From Circinella umbellata (Eukaryota; Mucoromycota; Mucoromycetes; Mucorales; Lichtheimiaceae): DNA of 64,000 nt. Under the pieces are notes generated by a model. The model did not search any database. It was not told the DNA's origin and saw only the letters and a list, made by a program, of their open reading frames with translations. Shown here in pieces: positions 47,699 to 58,049 of the stretch. The stretch spans positions 496,001 through 560,000 of the forward strand of contig JAIWNF010000018.1 of NCBI GenBank assembly GCA_025093555.1, read 5' to 3'. Numbering within the stretch: the stretch's first letter is position 1; each line of letters starts with the position of its first letter. A program made the translations under genes and the position numbers.

Positions 47699-48050
47699 GA
47701 AACACATATAGTGAAGAAAAGAATGGTATCTGATAATAAACGCCATTTTTACACATTATATCAAATAATATGCTTATGAGATTTATGTTTATGATATAAA
47801 ATAAAGCGTTTCATTAGTCGATATAGCAATATTTTCACGGTTTATAGGTTCTTAAAACTCTGGAGAAAAAAAAGGGTATAGAGATTGAACATAGTTATTT
47901 ATGTCTTTCCTTGTATATAATATACTATTATTTCTGGACATATTTTAGTATATAGCATAATAGGTACAATCATCTTTGCTCGTTATAATGTGAAAAAGGT
48001 ATTTTGTTATCATATACGATACGTTTTCCTACTATCCTTTCAATTTAATA

Positions 48051-48110
48051 AGGGTGTGTCCGTAGTAAATCCTTTAAATTTTACTGAGTGCGACATTACT
48101 TTTTGGAAAT
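48051..48110 (+). repeat. Solo Tc1-like terminal repeat
   Basis: Begins TA-AGGGTGTGTCCGTAGTAAA, sharing AGGGTGTGTCC and looser similarity further in (CAAATTTAATGTCGC versus TTTAAATTTTACTG...GCGAC) with the end at 47698. It faces away from the first element, so it is the left end of a different copy. I found no matching right end in the window. Confidence 0.5.
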
Positions 48111-49090
48111 CCTGTATATGTGAACCACTGTTATATGCAATGGAAAGACACATGACGTTGGCAATTTTCTCAGCAAAAGTTATGTACTGCATCGTTATCT
48201 CTCACAACCCAAAATAGTATTACATATATACGAAACATAACATGAACCAATATCCAACATGATGATATTTGATGAGAAAGAATGAATGGCACATCGAATT
48301 AGTAACTCCATACTAACGACGATACCAACAACACTGGCACAAAGTGCATTATTGTACATGATATTTATCATAATGTTATAAATAAAGATGGTTATAGTTA
48401 AAAGAATGAGGGAATTATTAAACAAACTTGACAATTATTACTATGTATAAGTTAATGTCAACGATTGACAAGGATAAAAAAATTATATTAAACGTATTTT
48501 ACTGGATCAAACTTATTTTTTGATTAAATTAAAGATGACAAGAGGTATTTGTTAATTTTCTACAAACCGAATATTGATTTACTTTATAAAGAGCTTTTGA
48601 AAGTAAGGAAAGAAGAAATGGAAGAATCGCAAATAAATAATAACGGATGGAGAGAAAGTGGAAAGGTGGAAATAATAATAACTAACAAGAGCAAATAAAT
48701 GATGGAATTTTTGTTTGCAGGCAGTGCTGTTTTGTGTTTTGTGTTTTGTGATACTCTTTGCCAATTTTTGTAACCATGAGAGCTTATTCTTCTGTTCCAT
48801 GGGTGCATCCTTAGCGTCCTTGTCCCAGCGAGAGAGAACATCATGCCGGTGGTGGGTGTGGCCAATACTTATTGCAGTTGGAAACAAGACATATTCTGCC
48901 GTGGCAGGTTGAAGGATTTCCCATTTTCAGATACACACAAAAAAAATCGCCCCACAATACCCTAATGCCACCACGTGTGTGGTTTCAACAGTAATTGAAC
49001 TGCTGAACTGAAACCCGCTACTGGTTCCCAAAACACGTAAATAATCCCGTCCGTTGCAAACATGATCCATCTTTCTAAAACAAAAAAAAC

Positions 49091-49267
49091 AAGGCGTATG
49101 AAAAACTGATGAAAGCTTGCAAACAAGCGGATAAGGCTTGGCAGGAAACAGACCAAACAAGAACTCAACTGAAAGTTACGCGGGCGAATCTTTATGAATT
49201 AAACAAGGCTAAGCACAAGCAACCTCTCCTTCAACAGAAAAAATCAAAGGCTATTATTATAAAATAA
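49091..49267 (+). pseudogene. Coiled-coil coding remnant
   Basis: 59 codons ending in TAA with normal amino-acid composition and heptad character (KACKQADKAWQETDQTRTQL), preceded by an AAG that could be a splice acceptor. No start or upstream exon is evident. Family not recognised. Confidence 0.35.
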
Positions 49268-49919
49268 AGACGTGTTTTACATGTTATTTTTTATATACGT
49301 TGACAAAAAAAAGTGTATTATGCAGATAAGAGGACAATTTAGTATTTAAATCACTTGTCATTAAATTATTACACCACGATATGACAAGCAAATTGTTGTT
49401 CATGTTCGTTATTTCCATATCTAACATACCATCGTATTATGGCACCACCGCCGAATGTTATTCTCGTTCATTCTATTTCTTATTACGAAACACGACAGTA
49501 GCTTTGGTGAATTCGTTGCTCATGTGCAGTTATTGAAGAAAGATTGAGCAAAAAAAAAAAAAAAACAAGAAACCAAACAATATATGAAAATATAGCCAGT
49601 CAAGTGAAAGCATAACTTTTTACTATTATAAGTAAAATGAGGCAAAAGATACAGTTTTGTACAAAGGATGGAATAATACAATTGTGTTTTTATTTTTATG
49701 GTTGTTGTCACTTGTACCCCTAATGGTTCTCCTTCAATTGAAGTACTTGAAACAAGTTATTTAAAACAAAAGAAGGATTAATTAGTTGGTTCATTTTACA
49801 ATAAGTTTAAAAAGGGATCTATGTCGCAATCAAAGAAGTAATCCATAAAAACCATGGCAACCTCTTTAAAAAAGACAATTACAACCAGCCCAGCCTGCCC
49901 GAACCAACCCTTGCCTTTC

Positions 49920-50149
49920 GGCAACAAGCTGGTATACTGACAAGAGGAGTTATAGCACAGGTATAGAACATGGCTTTCACCACAGGACATACCGTATTTA
50001 TTGCCAAGGTTTGATTCCAGACCTACCAAGTACCCAAAAGATTAAGTACTACTGCAGGAAAGCATCACTGGTCGTTAAGGAAAGAAAAGCAAGAAAAAAA
50101 AAGGTCTATGGACTACTTTTAGTTATTTTTGCTCAAAGTCACGCGTAAA
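49920..50149 (+). pseudogene. Short coding remnant
   Basis: A plus-strand frame stays open and reads RSYSTGIEHGFHHRTYRIYC then a Lys/Arg-rich end, with an earlier segment in another frame (HGNLFKKDNYNQPSLPEP). It ends next to the MULE left terminus. Probably a fragment of a mobile-element gene; unrecognised. Confidence 0.3.
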
Positions 50150-50160
50150 CTAACTCCAAT

Positions 50161-53045
50161 AATCGTCTCCAGAAACTACTCAGTAAAAAACCAGTCCCAA
50201 ATTTTTTTTCGTCTCCAGAATTGTGGACTTAGGCAAAAAAAAATTATAAGTATATAGATTATTTTAATATTGTTGTTTATCTGGACCTTTAAAAGGGTCA
50301 ATTGTTTTTTCTAAAGAGGAATGTGTATTATTTAAAATATTGATTATTTATTCTAATTGTTCGTTACTAATAGATTTGATGTTTGTTTTAATTTTTTGGT
50401 TGCATCGCTCAAGTGCTTGAGATACTAATTGTTGTAAATCATGTTGTTGTGATGTTGATGCCGGTGCTGTTTGTGGTTGATGAGGTTGTTTTGGATGATA
50501 TTTTAATGCATGTGTACGGATAGGAATATTAAGAAGACGATTGGCAAGAAATATATGTTTACAAAGACTACGTAGATGTTGAAAATCAGGACAAGTACAA
50601 GAAATAATGGTGGATTGATCTGCCGTGGTTTGTTCAGGGGATACAATATAATTGACATTTTCAGTTGTAAAAGATTTAACACAAATACTCTACATCCATT
50701 GCAAAAAAATATTCTTTATTATTATCATATCTAAAGTACTAACAGAAAAATTACTAATTTAAAAGAGGTACCAACCTGCCCATCACAAGCCATAAGCTTA
50801 TCATTTGCATCTTTATCATCAAGTTCATATGCTATTTGTCTTCGTTTACGTTCTTTTGCTGAAAGCCATACAGGAATAATACCACGTTTAACTTGTAGTG
50901 CATCTTTACGAAAATCCAATTCTACTTTATCAGTCAATATATATATAATGCGATCAACTCGATGGTTTCGTGCTTTGCCAAGATAAAACGTTTTCAAGCG
51001 ATTATGCCAGCTTTCAACAAGGTTATTTGTATGATACGATGCATCCTAAGATGAAAGACTTTTTAATCAGTAAATCATTCAATATAACTTGGATTGTTTA
51101 TATCATACCTTTCTCCAAGCTTTGCGCCACTTGCCTCGTTTTTCGTACCAATTATCCAGCATATATGCATAAAAACTAACATAATTTTTTTCATCTCCCC
51201 AAACCCTACCAAATAATCGCCAATTTTCATCAAACATTTCAGCCGTTGTAGATTCGACAAGTAAATTTAAAAATGTATGAGCTTGGTCTTGTTGTTGCTC
51301 AGTTTCTTTGCTAGAGTTATTGACTTTGATCTAGAGATTATATTGCTTGGTTAGATCTGAAAACAAATAGACCAGTATATCATTCTTTTTTCTTACCAGT
51401 TTTTTTATATGATGATTCCATACCTTCTTAATATGGCAATGGTATAAAAGAACTTGGACTTCAGTACTATAAACGTCGTGGATAGCTTTGATTTCAACAG
51501 GACTACAATCAATCATAATTTTTGATGGGGTAAACTTAATAGTATTTTTTAACCATGATAACCAAATAGAGACTGATTCCCATGTTTCACTGTTTGTAAT
51601 CATAAAACCAACAGGGCAACCTTTCTTTGTGTCAGAATTCTTGCAAATAATAGTAAATAAATAACAATCACGATTATCGATGAATGAAACACATGTTTTG
51701 TGTGTGGAATCAATGCACACTTCATCTTGTCTTTGTAAAATCTTTTATAAAGCAACCATTAATAACAAACTATCTCCTTCGACTGTAAATCCTTTATCTG
51801 TTGTAAATCCAATATGCCCAGTGTGTCTATAATAATATGATAATAATATATATATTAGTTGATTTAATCAAGTTTTATTTATTAAAGTCTAATATTACTG
51901 ACCGAAAGTCCGCTGGAGTTCCAATCACTTGTTTGTCATCTCAATTAACTAGAACCAGTTATTATTTTACTTACTGGTAACTGCCACTGCGACACCCAAG
52001 CCAATATAAATCTTTTAACTGCTCCTTTATCGTTAACATCAAATAAAACATCGAATCCTTCATTTGTCAAGTGCTTGATCCATTCATTAACACTATCCTT
52101 GTCAGTATATGCTTTCCCGGAGAGTCTTGCGAGTCGTGATTGAATTAAATTTTGTACATCTTGATAATGGATACGGAGATATACAGGAAAAAGATGTGGA
52201 TTGTCTTGGAGCTAAAAACAATAGATTAAACTTTATCAGTGAATATTTTTTATTATCTCATCATGTTTGACAACGCAATACATACAAAATAAGGTCTTGA
52301 CGGCTTAAACGCAATGCATCTTGCATGACTTCCCAATTCATATGATTATCAACATTCTTTTTAATCCAATTGCGTGCTTCTTCAGGCGATCGAGACATGA
52401 TTATTTCATCAGAACAAGTAGGATCATGATGAGGATGCTGCCAGTTATAAACGACTTTGAATTTGTCATTAACAAGATGGAATATATCAATTTTAGTAGG
52501 ACATTGGATTTTAATAGATTTGTTACTAGTAATACGTTTCTGTTTTTTTTTGAGGTGCGTTCAGTTGATGATGATAATGATGTTGATTTTTTTGTAGTTT
52601 TTCTTCCATGATCACAAATATATCGATGCTTAACAAGATACTTTTGAGGTCGACCTGTTTTGTAGTAGATGATGATGCTGATCATGATTTAATAGAGCCG
52701 TTACTGATAAAGTGTGCATGTTTTTCGGCAGTTGTTTTCAACCATGACCGCCACTCTGTATCCGTGTCAAATTCAAAAGTAACAATAGGTTCAGTATATG
52801 TTGGAAGTGCTCGACTTTGAAACCCAAGTTCATGTAAAATAGAGTCAGGGGCAAGTGAGGGAGGAGGCTGGTGGTCGGCTGTTGATGGTTGGTTGTTAAT
52901 GGTGGTGATGGGGCTATTAGGAACAGAGTAACGGTCATGGCGATAAAAAGAAAAAAAAAAACAATCAAAATAATCTGAAAAATAAACAGACCAAAAATTT
53001 AGTGGCTTTATTTTTTACTGACTGATGCAGTTTCTGGAGACGATT
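50161..53045 (-). mobile_element. MULE (Mutator-like) DNA transposon with terminal inverted repeats
   Basis: The left end (50161 onward) reads AATCGTCTCCAGAAACTACT, and the reverse complement of the right end (inward from 53045) reads AATCGTCTCCAGAAACTGCA; similarity extends into TCAGTAAAAAA. A subterminal CGTCTCCAGAA recurs at about 50209. Between them lies a Mutator-type transposase gene on the minus strand. I could not find a matching 9-10-bp target duplication, so the insertion may be old or its flanks rearranged. Confidence 0.75.
50348..52937 (-). pseudogene. MULE transposase with FAR1-like and SWIM zinc fingers, frame-disrupted
   Basis: Minus-strand segments joined by introns and frame breaks give, in order: an N-terminal domain (EFDTDTEWRSWLKTTAEKHA); a FAR1-like DNA-binding part (RPQKYLVKHRYICDHG... 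then IKIQCPTKIDIFHL... YNWQHPHHDPTC); the MULE catalytic core with Asp in VCIDSTHKTCVSF, Asp in KIMIDCSPVE and the C/H motif VLLYHCHIKKVW; and a C-terminal SWIM finger (CTCPDFQHLRSLCKHIFL). Breaks: an in-frame TGA near 52688, a one-base loss in an A9 run near 52550, and a frame mismatch near 51935. The element therefore seems inactive unless these are sequencing errors. Confidence 0.75.
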
Positions 53046-53306
53046 AACGATTTCGAGAGTGTTTCTCTAATGTTTTTTTTTTTTTTTACAGTGCTTCTCT
53101 ATTTTTTTTTCACTTTCTATTGCTTTTTCCCATAAGTCGTTTTTAAAAAAAATAGAAGAAAGGCGTAAGTTTTCATATTTTTTGACCTAATTTATTGCGG
53201 ATGTATGAATACTGAGTGTTCTGCTATATGACAATCTATCTAACTTCCATGAGCAACAACTATATATATACATATTTAGTGGCCCTCTCTTTTCTATTCT
53301 GTACAG

Positions 53307-55403
53307 ATGAATAAGCTCAATCGCGACATAATTGGAACTATTATTGGTTACCTCCAGTCTTGGGACGATATCTATGAATATCATCGAAGTAACCGAAAGT
53401 TGTATATTCAAGTACTAAGCCAGATGTGTCCCTTGCCTTGGACCATTGATGCTGATGACAAGAGAAGCTGTGCACTTCAAAAGCACATGGCAACAACGAT
53501 TGCAGTATTCAATTTATCCAAATACAACGTCGAGAATATGCTTTTCAGCCTCGCCCTTTATCATTCAGTCAAGACGATCAACATTACAAATTGTGGTGAA
53601 GTTTCGTTTAATAAAGCAAAACGGTTGATTAATGAAGTTGTTATCTTTGGCCATGACATTGAATTACTTGAATCACAAAAACCAAACGTCGAAGTTGCAA
53701 AGAGCCGAATACAAGAAGGTCAAGGCATCAAGCTGATTGTCAAAGATTCACTATTGGTATTACCCGCATCACCAGCATCACCACGATCACAAGTGCAGCA
53801 GTTGCAAGGACAACATCATGTTAATACTGATAGGATCAATTTTATTAAATACTACAGGTAAAAAAACGAGAGAAAAGGAAGGGGCAAAAAGAAGAAAGCA
53901 CTGACATTTCCTTACTGCTTTGTCTTTATAATTACTCTCGAAAAATATTCTCTAGACAATGTTACGGCCAACAATCTCGCCCCTGTACCGACTATTCACC
54001 AACAACCACCAGCAGCAACTCCAGCATTTGCGTCATCGGCTTCATCTAGTTCGTCCGTTCCTCCTATCATCAAGCAGCAAGCAGCAAACTCAACACCTCC
54101 ACTTGTAGTATTACCACAGACACCACCCGTTTTACGACCCCTAAATCTTCACAATACCATCAATTTGGACGATTACCCAACTCCAAAGCACATTGAGGAT
54201 TGGAAAAATCACATAAAATATTTGGAAATACTTGCCGGGCGCATTGCACCCTATGATAACAACAACAGCAACAACAAGAGAAACAAAGTGGTTGGGAAAG
54301 ATGTCCCTTCTTCCATGCGATCATTAGTGACGACGAAATATCCATACTTTTTGAACCATGAAGTTGCCTTGGACGACCCCGAATTGAATCCGGCGATATC
54401 ACATACTGTTGACAGCATTGAAGCATTATTAAAGAAATATGCAACTCAATATGTGGAAAGTATATTGATTTTCGGTGATCATTGTATGTACGTCACTGCA
54501 CTTGACGGGTTTGCACACAATCAGCCATTGGATCTTGCTGCAGATGGAGGATCTTTCTATTATGAAACCACAACAGCAGTTATCAAAGAGAAAAGTTTCC
54601 ATGGTAACAAATATTATGAAGCGTCGATTTTTATTGGAAATCTCGAATTTTTGGTAGTTGGGGGTATGTTTGGAAGATTGGGTGGTACAAAGTGTCAAGC
54701 ATTTCTTGGGTCGTCGATTCGTGAGTTACCAAAGGAATTACAAAAAACAACGACAGCGAACGAAATATTGACAACGAATACCGGTCGGGATCCAGCACAA
54801 CAACAACGCATGTTACGACAATATGCAAAATATAGTGCCGATTGGAAGTGCTCTTTTTTTTCAACCTTTTATTCGACGAAAGGATTCTACCCTGTTACAG
54901 CCCTGAATTTCGACACCCACGTGCATTACACAAAAAAAACAACAGCTTTGAGATTCGCTCTTGCTTCGTTTATTATGCGTTGTGTATCACAAGGTACAGC
55001 CAGAAAAGATGATATAACAGGTGCTTTGTTCCAAGTTCTTGGTGACAAAAAAGTTCAAAAGACGATCTACAACAAGGAAATCACTTCATTTCAAGATTTT
55101 GAACAATTGTTATCATCATCATCATCATCAAAATTAGTGGATATGACAAATATTCCAGCATCATCAGCTTCTGTACCATTGAAATCGTCATTACCATCTT
55201 ATTTCACATGTATTATATCAACCATGGCAAAACTTGAAAAAGCATCTAAACAATCTGATACCCAGCATAACCTTCTTACAATATTACCATCATTAAAGTC
55301 AGCGGTCTTGCAACTTCTAAACGACGGATTTGCTAGTGCTATCAGGGGAGCAAATGATTATGTAGTTGACGACTTTCAAAAATATTTAGCATCATTAGTA
55401 TAA
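53307..55403 (+). CDS. F-box-like N-terminus and large C-terminal domain of unknown family
   Basis: The N-terminal frame (53307-53858) starts MNKLNRDIIGTIIGYLQSWD, an F-box-like helix pair, and continues with a leucine-rich-repeat-like strand (VKTINITNCGEVSFNKAKRL). After a stop at 53859, the same frame is open again from 53862 to 55403 and encodes about 480 residues with a Pro/Ser-rich linker and a compact domain (ISHTVDSIEALLKKYATQY, YVESILIFGDHCMYVTALDG, VVGGMFGRLGGTKCQAFLG). The obvious GT..AG intron (53858-53955) is 98 nt and would shift the frame, so either another donor is used (53719 would keep frame) or the gene is broken. I do not recognise the C-terminal domain. It lies wholly inside the DNA bracketed by the HEL2 repeats. 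Confidence 0.5.
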
Positions 55404-56500
55404 TTTGTATATATTATAAGTATAAAAAGTTTCAAATTTATTCCTATAGCTCCGTAATACTGACAGTAATAATAAAAAAAGAGCAACTCAAATGGTTTAC
55501 TATATATTGTGTATAAAACTCGAAATCCAGTATGTGTTCATATTATTCCAATACCAACAACAATGTGTCCGATTATCTGGTTTTAATATTCCTGGAGCGA
55601 GATCAACTTCATCACCGAAATCAAAATAAAGAACATTATCAAAATATATCACCAGGCACCATTTATTAAACTGCTCTTCCGTCCTTCTCCCGCCGCCGCA
55701 GAGTAAATAAAATGCACTCTTTTTATTCTTTTTTTCTTTCCCTTTTCCCATATATTCTAGTTTCGAGGCTCATTAGATACCTCTTGAATATTTACTGTTA
55801 TTTTCTTATTACATTACCCCTGTCTAATAATACATAATATAACATATGCATTAAGACGCATGAACATGAATGTCTTTTTTATTATAATGATAAAGCGCTA
55901 ATCTATACGATCTTCAATTCGTTTGTAAGCTAAAGTCAATAAACCTATTACCTGAGGTTGTCATATTCCCTATGTACTTTATCGAATAACAATACAATAC
56001 ACTAAAAAACCAGCGATGTTACTTGTTGACAGCTCGTTCATTTCGATCTAAAGTAGCGAGTGTTTAATTAAAAAAAGGAAAAAGTTATCAGGAGCACATA
56101 CACCCAATTTGATAATATAATGTCGATGTGCACAAGATATTATTAAAATTAAATGGTTCAATGTTTTTGCATATAATAGATCAAAATAGATTGAAACCGG
56201 TTTACTCCAATTCTTAGGTAATAAACAAAAACAAAGGACCAGCACGATGCTAGAATTACATCACCTTCTATTTTTTTTTTTGATGTGACACTGAATTTTT
56301 ATAACGGAAGTGATCTTCGCGTAGAAAACAACAACAAAACCCCACTAATCCTTTCAAAATGTTGTCGTAATATACAGTAAGTATTCGCTAAACCGGTACT
56401 CGATATATGTGAGGATTTTTACCGGTTTAGTGAATTACCGGTTTAGCGAATTGAAACGCAGCTGGTACTAATATGTAGAATATACTGGAAAAATAACTAT
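55404..56500. other. Intergenic with pogo-like inverted repeat at its right end
   Basis: AT-rich sequence with no supported gene. The notable element is the TTCGCTAAACCGGTA inverted repeat at 56384-56450, 50 nt before the HEL2 direct repeat begins. Confidence 0.5.
56384..56450. repeat. Inverted repeat resembling a pogo/Tigger-type transposon end
   Basis: TTCGCTAAACCGGTA (56384-56398) is followed by its complement twice: TACCGGTTTAGTGAA (56420-56434, one mismatch) and TACCGGTTTAGCGAA (56436-56450, exact). It is preceded by TACAGTAAG; pogo-like ends often begin CAGT next to a TA target. No transposase belonging to it is present. Confidence 0.65.
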
Positions 56501-57727
56501 AATGTTACGGTAGAAAAAAACGTATATTTTTTTGGGAGTAGCCATTCTGATAATTTGCTCTTATTTTTAGGCTTAATATCAGAATTTTTTATTTTCTTTG
56601 TGTATGCAGACCACATCATAAACCTTTTTTATTGTTCAGTATTGTCAATGTCGTGATGGTTACAACTATCTACAATTCAAAAAGGACTATATTATATCCT
56701 ACTAATAACGCATGATTGCACTCTGTCTTTTAAAATATATATATTTTGACATATAACAATGACATTATTCTCGTATTATCAGTACTTTGAGTAAGAAGAA
56801 AGGGCCAACGTATAAAAAACAACTAAAAACACAACACCCTAGACGAGGTATATTTGTATGAATTAAGTGTTGTTGATGGAGTATCATTCAAGCATTTCTT
56901 AGATTTACACATAGCAACAAAAGAGTATAAGAAGTTTTATAGGTCCAACGCATTTCTATATACATATACATTATTTGAAACATACGCAGCATATCTAAAA
57001 TAAGGTATCATTTCCAAAGATTTTGAAAAAAATGTACTGCGGATAAAAGAGCAAGAAAGAATAAAAACCGCAGCAACGGTTCTAATTAAGTAATAAGCTT
57101 TTTAAGTATAAATAATCCCCGAGAAAAAAAGTCCCCATCAAAATATTTTTAACTTAATTATCATATACCTCTTAGATATATATTTCTTTCAGTTCTCCCT
57201 CTTATAGATTATATACGAGTAAGTGCTGATATCTTTAAATTATCTTCATGTTTATATGTGTATGGATATCCATATCTGGCTATAACTACTTTTTTTTTTT
57301 TTTTTGCGGAGGAAAAAAGTTTATTTTGACTGGTTGATCTCAACTTTAAAAAAAATATACATGGATTTTTTCCTCGTCTTTTTGTGCCTTGTTTACTTTT
57401 TACCCAAAGTTCAAATCTAATCCACTGAAAAAATAGTTAACATGAATTCAGAGAATAAGGAAAACAACAACAACAACAATAGTAGAAAAGACGATAGTAA
57501 ACCAAAGAACAATCGTTTTAATAATAATAAACAACAACATCGTCGCAAACCCCAGCAACAACAACAACAACAACAACAACAGCAACAACAAGGCGAAGGT
57601 TCTACTGTTTCTAAAAAGAATAGCAGCAATTATAATAGACGTAAACCAAACAAGGCCATTGTTAAAAACAATAACAAGGAAGAATCGAAATCAGTGGAAA
57701 AACCATTAAAAGAAGAGAAGAAACAAG
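56501..57727 (+). repeat. Direct repeat, copy B: native HEL2 promoter and first codons
   Basis: 1227 nt matching 45838-47034. This copy runs on into a complete HEL2 gene. Relative to copy A it has 30 extra nt in the Gln tract, including a non-repetitive HRRKP-coding stretch, so the copy A tract could be a slippage deletion. Confidence 0.95.
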
Positions 57728-58016
57728 GCGATGATAACGAAAACGAAGACACCGACAACGATTCAGACGTGTCTTCTGAAGGAGGTGGCGAACTTTGTTT
57801 TATCTGTACTGAACCTATTGTTACTTATGCTGTAGGTGATTGTGATCATCGTACTTGTCATCTTTGTGCGCTTCGATTACGGGCATTGTATAAAACAAAG
57901 AATTGCGCTCTTTGTAAGGTATATATATATACTCTCTTTTACTGTTTCCAAGGATACAGGTCGAATTGAAGGAGTGCTGTTAAGCTGTTGATGATACGAA
58001 GAGCGATTATATTAGT

Positions 58017-58049
<33 letters not shown>

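Larger units (their letters stand above)
47699..50160. other. Transposon-relic region between Tc1-like end and MULE
   Basis: No intact gene. It contains a second Tc1-like terminal sequence at 48051 and protein-like remnants at about 48715-48890 (minus), 49091-49267 (plus) and about 49920-50140 (plus). These are listed separately where there is something to say. Confidence 0.5.

Noticed and set aside
57417..57629. Minus-strand Cys/Leu-rich frame (and its twin at 46754-46936)
   Set aside because: Complement of the HEL2 poly-Gln tract (CAA/CAG runs read as TTG/CTG/TGT); it appears in both copies only because the DNA is duplicated.
45838..57727. The 1.2-kb direct repeats as long terminal repeats of an LTR retrotransposon
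   Set aside because: The repeats consist of a host promoter and part of a host exon, do not begin TG and end CA, and the interior has no gag, integrase, primer-binding site or polypurine tract.
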